From: Massilia psychrophila
GTDB taxonomy: Bacteria > Pseudomonadota > Gammaproteobacteria > Burkholderiales > Burkholderiaceae_D
Assembly: GCF_002760665.1 (NCBI RefSeq)
Contig: NZ_PDOB01000019.1
Coordinates: forward strand, 22,826-86,825
DNA: 64,000 bases
Direction of reading: 5' to 3'
The position numbers were made by a program, and so were the translations under genes. The notes beneath the pieces were generated by a model. That model was not told where the DNA came from. It saw only the letters and a program-made list of their open reading frames with translations, and searched no databases. This document shows, piece after piece, positions 16,415-24,938 of this stretch. The stretch's first letter is position 1. Each line of letters starts with the position of its first letter.

Positions 16415-17966
16415 GCGCTGGCGCACATCCAGGCCGGCAGCGCTGCCGCTGGCCGCGCCGGTCGCCGTGCTGGCCCTGTTGATGTCGCCGCAATGCCGCG
16501 CCGACTGGAGCATCACGCCCTCGGTCGACCTGCGCGGAACCTATTCCGACAACGTCAAGCTCGAAGCGGACCAGCTGGCCCGCGGCCAGTTCATCACCGA
16601 CCTGGCGCCATCGCTGTCGATCGCCAACCACGGTCCGCGCCTGAAACTGACTGCCGCCTTCACCACTCACCTGTACGCCTATTCGAACCAGCGGCTTGAC
16701 GGCACCAACAGCTCGCAACGCCAGCTCGCTGCCAACGCCCGTGCCAGGCTGGTCGAAGACCTGCTGTTTTTCGACGCCACCGCCGCGATCGCCCAGCAAG
16801 CCATTTCGGCCTTCGGCCCGCAGGTCGCCAATAACGGCTATGCCGGCACCAACCGCGCCGAAGTGAGCACCTGGCGCCTCAGTCCCTATCTCGCGCACCG
16901 CTTCGGTTCGACCGCGACGGCCGAGCTGCGCTACGCGCGCGATTCGGTCAAGTCGGGCAACGCCGGGCTCGGCGACAGCATCGGCAACACCGTGTCGACG
17001 TCGATTTCCAGCGGCGCCGCTTTCCGCACCATCGGCTGGGGCCTGCAGGCAAGCCACCAAAATCTCGACAGCACGCGCGGCGGCAAGTCGACCGCGGACG
17101 CCGCTTCCGCCCGGCTCAGCTGGCGTGTTTCCGAATCGCTACGCCTGAACGCCAACGGCGGCTACGACAAGTACGACTATAAGGCGCTGGAGGGCGCCAC
17201 CGCCGGCCCCAGTTATTCGATTGGCTTGGCGTGGGCGCCGTCGTTGCGCACCCAGGTCCAGGCCAGCGCGGGCAAGCGTTATTTTGGCGACAGCTACGCG
17301 TTCGAGGCCACCCACCGCAGCCGCCATTCGGTCTGGAGCATCAATTACAACGACGCGGTGACCACCACCCGCGGCCAATTCCTGCAGCCGGTTGCGGTCG
17401 ACACGGCGGCGTTGCTCAACGGCCTGTTCAGCGCCACCATCAGCGATCCGGTGGCCCGCCAGCAAGCGGTCGACGCCTACATCCGCAGCAACGCCCTGCC
17501 TGCGACGCAAATCCAAAACACCAACGCGTTCAGCAATCGTTATTTTCTGCAAAAACAGTTCCGCGCCTCGGCCGCCTTCAACACCGCCCGCACCGTCACC
17601 TTGTTCTCGCTGAACGCCACCAAACGCAACGCCTTGTCGATCCGGCAGGCCGCGATCGGCTTGCCGGGCAACAGCCGGTCCGAGCTGAACGACAACACCA
17701 AACAGGCCAGCGCCGCAGTGTCGCTCAACTATAAGATGTCGCAGCGAAGCGGCGCCACCCTGATGGTAAGTAAAACACGCACCGAATCGCTGACGACCGG
17801 CCAGAGGGACGACCAGCTTCTGCTAAACCTGGGCATGACGCGCCAGTTGCAGCAAAAGCTCAAGGGCGCGATCGAACTGCGCCGCGCCCGAGGCAACGCG
17901 CTGACCCTTGGCGGGCGCACCTATCGCGAGAACGCCCTCACTGCGTCTCTTTCTTATCAGCTATAG
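16395..17966 (+). CDS. PEP-CTERM-associated outer-membrane protein (TIGR03016 type)
   Basis: About 523 residues: signal peptide (basic start, hydrophobic AAPVAVLALLMSP, cleavage near CRA/D), then alternating amphipathic strands rich in Asn, Arg and aromatic residues, ending SLSYQL as many beta-barrels do. It matches TIGR03016, thought to form an outer-membrane barrel for the exopolysaccharide. It overlaps the kinase gene; ATG at 16395 has a weak GAAG upstream, and ATG at 16407 (8-bp overlap) is an equally good start. An outer-membrane porin linked to the Wza-like lipoprotein is the likely role. Confidence 0.8.
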   Translation: MTTTMAKRWRTSRPAALPLAAPVAVLALLMSPQCRADWSITPSVDLRGTYSDNVKLEADQLARGQFITDLAPSLSIANHGPRLKLTAAFTTHLYAYSNQRLDGTNSSQRQLAANARARLVEDLLFFDATAAIAQQAISAFGPQVANNGYAGTNRAEVSTWRLSPYLAHRFGSTATAELRYARDSVKSGNAGLGDSIGNTVSTSISSGAAFRTIGWGLQASHQNLDSTRGGKSTADAASARLSWRVSESLRLNANGGYDKYDYKALEGATAGPSYSIGLAWAPSLRTQVQASAGKRYFGDSYAFEATHRSRHSVWSINYNDAVTTTRGQFLQPVAVDTAALLNGLFSATISDPVARQQAVDAYIRSNALPATQIQNTNAFSNRYFLQKQFRASAAFNTARTVTLFSLNATKRNALSIRQAAIGLPGNSRSELNDNTKQASAAVSLNYKMSQRSGATLMVSKTRTESLTTGQRDDQLLLNLGMTRQLQQKLKGAIELRRARGNALTLGGRTYRENALTASLSYQL

Positions 17967-17981
17967 CGGAGTCGAGTAACG

Positions 17982-18995
17982 ATGTATGAAACCTATTACG
18001 GATTGAGCGCCAAGCCGTTCCGGCTGCGTCCCGATCCTCATTTTTTCTACGGCAGCAAGGGCCACAAGCGGGCCATGGCTTACCTCGACTATGGCCTGTC
18101 GCAAGGCGAGGGCTTCATCGTCATCACCGGCGAAGTCGGGGCCGGCAAGACCACGCTGGTGCGCAACCTGCTCAACAACCTGCCATCCGAGCAGATCATC
18201 GCCGCCCACATCGTCAATACCCACCTCGATTCGGACGACACCTTGCGCATGGTGTTGTCGGCGTTCGGCCTGGAGTATGAAAACGTCAGCAAGGCCGACC
18301 TCTTGACCCGGCTCGAGCGGTTCCTGCGCGCTTGCGACCAGGAAGGCCGGCGCGCCCTGCTGATCGTCGACGAGGCGCAGAACCTGACAGCGCGCACGCT
18401 CGAGGAACTGCGCATGCTGTCGAACTTCCAGACCGACGACCGGCCGCTGCTGCAAACTTTTTTGCTTGGCCAGCCGGAGTTTCGCACCACCTTGCACAGC
18501 GTCGGCATGCAGCAGTTGCGCCAGCGCGTCATCGCCAGCTACCACCTCGGCCCGATGGACGCGGCCGAAACCCAGGCCTACATCGAACACCGGCTGGCCA
18601 CCGTCGGCTGGAACGGCGACCCGTCGTTTTCCCCTGGCGCGTACGGCGCCATTTTTGACTACACCGGCGGCATCCCGCGCAAGACCAACACCTTGTGCGA
18701 CCGCCTGCTGCTGATGGGCTACCTGGAAGAGCTGCACGCCTTCACCGAAGTCGATGTCAATACCGTGATCCGCGATATCGACGAAGAGTTCGAGCTGCCG
18801 CCAGGCGCCACGCCGACTGAACCGGCCGAGCCGATGCCGGCGGAACTGGCCGGCAGCAGCGGCCAGATAGACGAGCGCATGATGCGGCTGGAAAAATCGA
18901 TCGTCTCGGTGCTGTCGATCCTGAAGAAAATCGTCGCCACGCCGCCAGCCGGGTCCGCCACTGCGCCGGTGCCGACAAGCGAGACCCGCGAATGA
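17982..18995 (+). CDS. XrtA-associated ExeA-like ATPase
   Basis: A 337-residue AAA+ ATPase of the ExeA/GspA type. It starts MYETYYGLSAKPFRLRPDP, has Walker A GEVGAGKTT (50-58) and Walker B ALLIVDEAQN (125-134), and matches TIGR03015. The last 60 residues are Pro/Glu-rich and probably flexible. It is thought to supply energy or assemble envelope parts for export, but its precise job is unknown. Its stop overlaps the deacetylase start (ATGA). Confidence 0.9.
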   Translation: MYETYYGLSAKPFRLRPDPHFFYGSKGHKRAMAYLDYGLSQGEGFIVITGEVGAGKTTLVRNLLNNLPSEQIIAAHIVNTHLDSDDTLRMVLSAFGLEYENVSKADLLTRLERFLRACDQEGRRALLIVDEAQNLTARTLEELRMLSNFQTDDRPLLQTFLLGQPEFRTTLHSVGMQQLRQRVIASYHLGPMDAAETQAYIEHRLATVGWNGDPSFSPGAYGAIFDYTGGIPRKTNTLCDRLLLMGYLEELHAFTEVDVNTVIRDIDEEFELPPGATPTEPAEPMPAELAGSSGQIDERMMRLEKSIVSVLSILKKIVATPPAGSATAPVPTSETRE

Positions 18996-19876
18996 AGCTG
19001 GACGCCCCCGCCGAACGCCCGCGCGCCGCGCTTGGCCAGCTGATCCGCAATGCGATGACGATCGACGTCGAAGATTATTTCCAGGTGTCGGCGTTCGCCC
19101 CCCATATCGACCGCGCCAGCTGGCCCGAGCGCGAATGCCGGGTCGAAGCGAACATCGAGCGCATCCTCGCCCTGCTCGCTACTGCCGGCGTGCACGCCAC
19201 CTTCTTCACCCTCGGCTGGATCGCCGAACGCTATCCGGCAATGGTACGCCGCATCGTCGCCGGCGGTCATGAACTGGCCAGCCACGGCTACGCCCACCAG
19301 CGCGCCTCCGACCAGGATCTCGCCACCTTCACTGACGACATTGAGCGCGCCAAGGCACTGCTGGAGGACATCGGCGGCCAGGCCGTGCTCGGCTACCGCG
19401 CGCCCAGTTTTTCGATCGGCAGCGCCAACCTGTGGGCGCTCGACGCCCTGCTGGCGGCCGGCTACCGTTACAGCTCGAGCATCTACCCGATCAAGCACGA
19501 CCACTACGGCATGCCCGACGCGCCGCGCTTCGCGTTCTACCCGAACGGCCCGGACGGCCTGCTCGAAGTGCCGGTCACCACCGTGCGCTTGATGGATCGT
19601 AATTTCCCGGCCGGCGGCGGCGGTTATTTCCGCCTGCTGCCGTACGCCGTGTCGCGCTGGATGATGCGACGGGTCAATGCCAGCGACCGCCAGAGCGCCG
19701 TTTTTTATTTCCATCCGTGGGAAATCGATCCCGGCCAGCCGCGCCCGGAAGGCGTCGACGCCAAGAGCCGGTTCCGCCACTACGTCAACCTCGCGCGCAC
19801 GCAGCAGCGCATCGAGGCGCTCACGCGCGACTTCGCCTGGGACCGGATGGACCGTATTTTTTTAGGCAAGCAATGA
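18992..19876 (+). CDS. XrtA-system polysaccharide deacetylase
   Basis: A 294-residue NodB-fold deacetylase matching TIGR03006. The catalytic Asp and metal Asp lie in TIDVEDY (about 23-29), and the metal histidines in ELASHGYAH (about 94-102). YRAPSFSIG and FYFHPWEID are further NodB motifs. No signal peptide is visible, so it probably acts on lipid-linked repeat units on the cytoplasmic side or is exported in an unusual way. It removes N-acetyl groups from the growing glycan. Overlaps both neighbours by ATGA. Confidence 0.88.
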   Translation: MKLDAPAERPRAALGQLIRNAMTIDVEDYFQVSAFAPHIDRASWPERECRVEANIERILALLATAGVHATFFTLGWIAERYPAMVRRIVAGGHELASHGYAHQRASDQDLATFTDDIERAKALLEDIGGQAVLGYRAPSFSIGSANLWALDALLAAGYRYSSSIYPIKHDHYGMPDAPRFAFYPNGPDGLLEVPVTTVRLMDRNFPAGGGGYFRLLPYAVSRWMMRRVNASDRQSAVFYFHPWEIDPGQPRPEGVDAKSRFRHYVNLARTQQRIEALTRDFAWDRMDRIFLGKQ

Positions 19877-20988
19877 GTTCGATGATTGCAGAAGCGCTGG
19901 CGCGCCAGGCGGCACCGGCCAGCATCGATGTTGCGGCAAGCCCGCTGACTACGCTGTTGACCATTAAGCTGATGCAGCCGATCGACCGCGCCCGCTGGGA
20001 CGCCTTCGTCGACGCCTGCCCCGATGCCACCTTCTTCCACCGCGCCGGCTGGCAGCGCGTGATCGAGCAGTCGTTCGGCCAGAAAACCTGGTTTTATTAT
20101 GCCGAGCAAAACGGCCAGATCCAGGGCGTGCTGCCGCTGTCGGAAGTGAACAGCCGGCTGTTCGGCCATTCGCTCGGGGCGATGCATTTCTGCGTCTATG
20201 GCGGCGTTGCCGCCATCAGCGATGCGGCGCGCGCCCTGCTTGACGGCGCCGCCGACGCGCTGGCACGCGAACTGAAGGTCGGCCACCTCGAATACCGCAA
20301 CATGGTCGCCGCTCACCCCGGCAACCCGGCCTGGCAGACCAAGAACTTGTACGTTACGTTCCGCAAAATCGTCTCGGGCGAAGACGAAGAGAACCTGAAC
20401 GCGATCCCGCGCAAGCAGCGCGCGATGGTGCGCAAGGGCATCAAGCTGGGCCTGGTCGGCGAAATCGACGACAACGTCGATCGCATGTTCGCAGCCTACG
20501 CCAGCAGCGTGCACCGGCTCGGCACGCCCGTGTTCCCGAAAAAGTATTTTGCTCTTCTCAAAGAAGAATTCGGCGACGCCTGCGAAGTGCGGGTAATCAC
20601 CCAAAATGGCGCGCTGGTCGCCGCCGTGCTCAGTTTTTACTGGCGCGACGAGGTGGTGCCATATTATGGCGGCGGCATGCCGCTGGCGCGCGACGTCGCC
20701 GGCAACGACTTCATGTACTGGAACCTGATGCAGGCGGCAGCGGCGCGCGGCGCCCGCCTGTTCGACTTCGGCCGCAGTAAACTCGGCACCGGCGCCTACG
20801 ATTTCAAAAAAAACTGGGGGTTTACCGCCCAGCCGCTGCCGTACGAATACCGGCTGTACGAGTCGACTGAACTGCCCGACAACAACCCGCTCAATCCGAA
20901 ATACCAGCTGTTCATCAAGCTGTGGAAAAAAATGCCGCTGGCGCTGGCCAACGTGCTCGGTCCGCACATCGTCAAAAATCTGGGCTGA
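19873..20988 (+). CDS. FemAB-family XrtA-associated protein
   Basis: A 371-residue protein of the FemAB/GNAT fold (TIGR03019 type): FFHRAGWQRVIEQSFG near the start, then MVRKGIKLGL and LFDFGRSKLGTGAYDFKKNWGF, typical of aminoacyl transferases. FemAB enzymes add amino acids from aminoacyl-tRNA to an amine; here an amino-acid decoration of the glycan or a peptide is possible. The start is placed at ATG 19873 (4-bp overlap with the deacetylase stop); the longer upstream frame is a shadow. Confidence 0.85.
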   Translation: MSSMIAEALARQAAPASIDVAASPLTTLLTIKLMQPIDRARWDAFVDACPDATFFHRAGWQRVIEQSFGQKTWFYYAEQNGQIQGVLPLSEVNSRLFGHSLGAMHFCVYGGVAAISDAARALLDGAADALARELKVGHLEYRNMVAAHPGNPAWQTKNLYVTFRKIVSGEDEENLNAIPRKQRAMVRKGIKLGLVGEIDDNVDRMFAAYASSVHRLGTPVFPKKYFALLKEEFGDACEVRVITQNGALVAAVLSFYWRDEVVPYYGGGMPLARDVAGNDFMYWNLMQAAAARGARLFDFGRSKLGTGAYDFKKNWGFTAQPLPYEYRLYESTELPDNNPLNPKYQLFIKLWKKMPLALANVLGPHIVKNLG

Positions 20989-20993
20989 GGCGC

Positions 20994-22187
20994 ATGGAAG
21001 ACCTGCTGCTGCTGATCCACCGCATCCCCTACCCGCCCAACAAGGGCGACAAGATCCGCTCCTACCACTTGCTCAAGCACCTGGCGCAGAGCTACCGGGT
21101 GCACCTGGCGACGTTTGTGGACGATGCCGACGACTGGCAGCACGTGCCGCGCGTCGAGGCGCTGTGCGCCAGCAGCCATTTCGCTTCGCTCAATGCGCTG
21201 CTGGCGCGCGTGCGCAGCCTCGGCGCGCTACTGGCCAACCGTTCGCTGTCGCGCGATTATTACCGCAACCATGGCCTGCGCCAGTGGGCCGCCAACGCCA
21301 TGCAGGCGCACGACATCAAGCGCATCGTCGTGTTTTCGTCGGCCATGGCGCAGTACGCCGAAGCGTTTCCCGACGTGCGCCGGGTAGTCGATTTTTGCGA
21401 CGTCGACTCCGACAAGTGGCGCCAGTACGCCGAACAGAAATCCTGGCCGATGAACTGGCTGTACCGCCACGAAGCGCGCCAGCTGCTGGCCTATGAGCGC
21501 AAGGTTGCGCTTGAGTGCGACGCTTCGCTGTTTGTGTCAAGCCCGGAAGCGGACCTGTTCAAAAAACTGGCGCCGGAAAGCGCGGCCAAGATCGACTTTT
21601 TCAACAACGGCGTCGACACCGAGTATTTTTCGCCCGACCGCAGCTATGCCAGCCCGTACGCCGCCGGCGAACGCGCGGTGGTGTTTACCGGTGCCATGGA
21701 TTATTGGCCGAACATCGACGCGGTGCAGTGGTTCGCCGCCGACGTCATGCCGCAACTGCGGGCGCGCTTTGCCAACCTGCGCTTTTACATCGTCGGCGCC
21801 CGCCCGTCCGGCGCGGTGCAGGCGCTAGCCCAGCTGCCCGGCGTGGTGGTGACCGGCACCGTCCCCGACGTGCGGCCTTACATCGCCCACGCCCAGGTGG
21901 CGGTGGCGCCGCTGCGCATCGCCCGCGGCATCCAGAACAAGGTGCTCGAAGCGATGGCAATGGCCACCCCGGTGGTGGTGTCGCCGCAGGCGCTCGAAGG
22001 GATCGAAGCGATTCCCGGTACCGACCTGGTGCTGGCGATCGATGCCGCCGGCTTCGTTGCCGAGGTCTCCGCCCTGCTCGCCGTTGCCAACACGGCAATC
22101 GGCCAGGTGGCACGTTCCAAGGTTGAAAAATTATATAGCTGGCCAAGCAATCTGGCCCGCATCGAAGCGAGGCTTGAATGTATTTGA
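20994..22187 (+). CDS. PEP-CTERM/XrtA glycosyltransferase (TIGR03087 type)
   Basis: A 397-residue GT-B glycosyltransferase of family GT4. The N-terminal half starts LLLIHRIPYPPNKGDKIRSYHLLKHLA, typical of TIGR03087. The C-terminal half has VVFTGAMDYWPNIDAV and the sugar-nucleotide loop PLRIARGIQNKVLEAMAMATPVV. It transfers one sugar to the lipid-linked repeat unit in the cytoplasm. It begins 5 bp after the FemAB stop and overlaps the exosortase gene by 10 bp. Confidence 0.88.
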   Translation: MEDLLLLIHRIPYPPNKGDKIRSYHLLKHLAQSYRVHLATFVDDADDWQHVPRVEALCASSHFASLNALLARVRSLGALLANRSLSRDYYRNHGLRQWAANAMQAHDIKRIVVFSSAMAQYAEAFPDVRRVVDFCDVDSDKWRQYAEQKSWPMNWLYRHEARQLLAYERKVALECDASLFVSSPEADLFKKLAPESAAKIDFFNNGVDTEYFSPDRSYASPYAAGERAVVFTGAMDYWPNIDAVQWFAADVMPQLRARFANLRFYIVGARPSGAVQALAQLPGVVVTGTVPDVRPYIAHAQVAVAPLRIARGIQNKVLEAMAMATPVVVSPQALEGIEAIPGTDLVLAIDAAGFVAEVSALLAVANTAIGQVARSKVEKLYSWPSNLARIEARLECI

Positions 22188-23737
22188 AACCGCCGCCGGG
22201 TTTGGTCCAGGCTGCCGCCGTACGCCATAACGCCACCACGATCCTGCTGATTGTGCTGGCCATGCTGGCGCCGTGCATATTTTATTTCGCGACCGCCAAA
22301 TCGATCGTCGATATCTGGATCAAGTCGGAAACGTTCGCGCACGGTTTCATCATCTTGCCGATCAGCCTATGGCTGATCTGGCGCCGGCGCGCCAATTTTA
22401 CGGCCCTGCCGCCGACGCCGTACTGGCCGGCGCTGGCGCTGGTCGCCTTGGCCGGTTTTGGCTGGCTGCTGGCGCGGGCAGGCGAAGTCCAGGTCGTGCA
22501 GCAGTATATGTTTGTCGCGATGCTGCCGCTGACCGCGCTGGCCGTGCTCGGCCGCCGGCTGGCCGGCTCGCTTGCCTTCCCGCTGCTGTTCGTCCTGGCC
22601 GCCGTGCCGTTCGGCGAGATCTTCATCGGGCCGCTGATCTCGTTTACCGCCGACTTCACGGTGTTGGCCGTTCAGCTGACCGGCATTCCGGTGCTGCGCG
22701 ACGGCACCCACTTCGAGATTCCGAGTGGCAGCTGGTCGGTGGTGGAAGCCTGCAGCGGCGTGCGCTACCTGATTTCATCGGTGACGATCGGCCTGCTGTA
22801 TGCCTACCTCACTTACCGCTCGACCTCGCGGCGCATCCTGTTCATCGTCTTTTCCGTTATTGTCCCGATCATTGCCAATGGTTTGCGCGCGTACATGATC
22901 GTCATGATCGGCCACCTCAGCGGGATGACCTTGGCCGTCGGCGTCGACCACCTGATCTACGGCTGGGCGTTCTTCGGCCTGGTCATGTTCATCATGTTTT
23001 GGATCGGCAGCTACTGGCGCGAGGACGAAGCGCCCGCCCCGGCCGCAGCTGCACCGGGCCTTGCCACGCGCCGATCCGACACCGGCGCCGCCAACTTTGC
23101 AGCCATCGCCGCTGCGCTGATTGTGCTTGCCGCGTTGTGGCCCGCGTTTGCCGCCTACAACTCCCGTGTTACCCACAATCCCAAGCCGGTGCAGTTCGGC
23201 CCGGTCAGCATTAAGTGGCCTGCCGCGCCGGTCTTCTCGACATGGAAACCGGAGTACATGGCGGGCGACGCAAGTTTTACAGGGACTTACCAAGCCGCCA
23301 CCGGCGCGCCGGGCCAGCCGGTGGGGCTGACGGTACTTTATTACCGCAACCAGGCCAGCAACAAGGCGCTGATCAGTTCGGTGAACGTTGTGGCGGCCCG
23401 TCAACAGGACTGGCACCAGACCGGTTCTGCGCTGCACAGCGAACAGCTTGCAGGCGCCACGTTCGGGCTGCGCGAAACGCGGCTGCAAGGCCGATTCGGC
23501 AAGATGCTGGTCTGGCATTGGAATTGGATCGACAACCGCTTCACCGCCAACGACTACGTCGGCAAGCTGCGGCAGGCGCAGGCGAAACTGATGTTCCGTG
23601 GCGACGACGGCGCCGCCGTGATGGTGTCAGCACCTTACGAAGAGAATCCCGAAGCGGCGCGCACGGCGATGCGCGCTTTCATGAATGCCAATCTGGCGTC
23701 GGTCGAGGCGGCACTGGCGGCGGCTCAGGGAAACTAA
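22178..23737 (+). CDS. xrtA: Exosortase A fused to an EpsI domain
   Basis: A 519-residue polytopic membrane protein. Eight or so hydrophobic segments span about residues 20-280. The cysteine-protease-like triad is visible: Cys192 in VVEACSGVRYL, Arg237 in NGLRAYM and His258 in GVDHLIYGW. The soluble C-terminal part (about 310-519) is the EpsI (DUF3485) domain. It cuts the PEP-CTERM signal of exported proteins (such as the PepA-like protein here) at the membrane and probably attaches them to a cell-surface partner. It lies in the middle of the operon, overlapping the upstream glycosyltransferase gene and followed by another one base later. Confidence 0.95.
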   Translation: MYLKPPPGLVQAAAVRHNATTILLIVLAMLAPCIFYFATAKSIVDIWIKSETFAHGFIILPISLWLIWRRRANFTALPPTPYWPALALVALAGFGWLLARAGEVQVVQQYMFVAMLPLTALAVLGRRLAGSLAFPLLFVLAAVPFGEIFIGPLISFTADFTVLAVQLTGIPVLRDGTHFEIPSGSWSVVEACSGVRYLISSVTIGLLYAYLTYRSTSRRILFIVFSVIVPIIANGLRAYMIVMIGHLSGMTLAVGVDHLIYGWAFFGLVMFIMFWIGSYWREDEAPAPAAAAPGLATRRSDTGAANFAAIAAALIVLAALWPAFAAYNSRVTHNPKPVQFGPVSIKWPAAPVFSTWKPEYMAGDASFTGTYQAATGAPGQPVGLTVLYYRNQASNKALISSVNVVAARQQDWHQTGSALHSEQLAGATFGLRETRLQGRFGKMLVWHWNWIDNRFTANDYVGKLRQAQAKLMFRGDDGAAVMVSAPYEENPEAARTAMRAFMNANLASVEAALAAAQGN

Positions 23738-23738
23738 G

Positions 23739-24938
23739 ATGGGCGCGCACATCATTGATGCCGATGGCGAAGCACCGCTGGTCATCCACCTGGTGTACCG
23801 GCTCGACTTCGGCGGGCTGGAAAACCTGATGGTCGAGCGCATCAACCGCATGCCCGCCGAGGCGTACCGCCACGCCGTAGTGGCGCTCACCGAGATCACC
23901 GATTTCGCCAGCAAGATCAAGAAACCGGGCGTCGCGCTGTATTCCCTGCACAAGCAGCCCGGCCTGTCGCTTAAAACCCACGTCGACCTGTGGAAGCTGC
24001 TGCGCCGCTTGAAGCCGGCAATCCTGCACACCTACAATTTGTCGGCTGTCGAGTACGCGCCAGCCGGCTTGCTAGCCGGCGTACCGGTACGCATCAACGG
24101 CGCTCACGGGCGCGACGCCGCCGATCCGGAGGGTCGCAACCGCAAGCACAATGCACTGCGCCGCGCCATGGTGCCGTTCTACGACTGCTGCTACGCCAAT
24201 TCGGCCGCCATGGTCGACTGGAACCGGCAAGTGATCAAAGTGCCGGCGGCCAAGAGCCGGCTGCTGGGCAACGGCATCGATGCCGACAAATTTCACCCGC
24301 CGCTGGAAGGCAGCCAACGCCACCTGGCGGTGTTCGGCCCCGGCTGCACGACCATCGGCACGGTCGGCCGTGTCGAAGAAGTGAAAAATCACGCCGGCCT
24401 GGTCGATGCCTTCATCGCGCTGCGCGCGCGCTGCCCGCAATCAGCTGCCCGGTTGCGCCTGGCGATTGTCGGCGCCGGCCCGCTGCTGGCGGCGCTGCGC
24501 GCCAAGGTCGAGGCGGCCGGCATTGCCGAGTTGGTGTGGCTGCCGGGCGCCCGCAGCGACGTCGCCGACATCCTGCGCGGACTCGACATTTTCGTGATGT
24601 CCTCGCTGGCCGAGGGCACGCCCGGCTCGGCGCTCGAAGCGATGGCCAGCAGCCTGCCGGTGGTGGGGACGCGGGTCGGCGGCATTCCCGAAGTGATCGA
24701 CGACGGCGTCACCGGCATGCTGGTGCCACCGTCCGATTCTGCCGCCATGGCCGCGGCGTTGGAAGCTTATGTACGCGATCCACTTCTGGCGGCCCGCCAA
24801 GGTGCCGCCGGCCGCGAACGCGTCCTGCGCAAATACAATATGGCCGCCATGGTGGCCGCTTACAAATCGCTGTACGACACCCTGTGCGAACGTAAAACAA
24901 AATTCAGAAAGCCAGTGAAATCATGTGTGGAATTGTAG
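23739..24938 (+). CDS. PEP-CTERM/XrtA glycosyltransferase (TIGR03088 type)
   Basis: A 399-residue GT4 glycosyltransferase. It starts with HLVYRLDFGGLENLMVERINRMP, as in TIGR03088, and has the C-terminal sugar-nucleotide motif EGTPGSALEAMASSLPVVGTRVGG. A cytoplasmic enzyme adding a sugar to the repeat unit. The ATG at 23739 follows the exosortase stop directly; 54 bases of upstream in-frame sequence are Arg-rich shadow. It overlaps the amidotransferase gene by 16 bp. Confidence 0.88.
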   Translation: MGAHIIDADGEAPLVIHLVYRLDFGGLENLMVERINRMPAEAYRHAVVALTEITDFASKIKKPGVALYSLHKQPGLSLKTHVDLWKLLRRLKPAILHTYNLSAVEYAPAGLLAGVPVRINGAHGRDAADPEGRNRKHNALRRAMVPFYDCCYANSAAMVDWNRQVIKVPAAKSRLLGNGIDADKFHPPLEGSQRHLAVFGPGCTTIGTVGRVEEVKNHAGLVDAFIALRARCPQSAARLRLAIVGAGPLLAALRAKVEAAGIAELVWLPGARSDVADILRGLDIFVMSSLAEGTPGSALEAMASSLPVVGTRVGGIPEVIDDGVTGMLVPPSDSAAMAAALEAYVRDPLLAARQGAAGRERVLRKYNMAAMVAAYKSLYDTLCERKTKFRKPVKSCVEL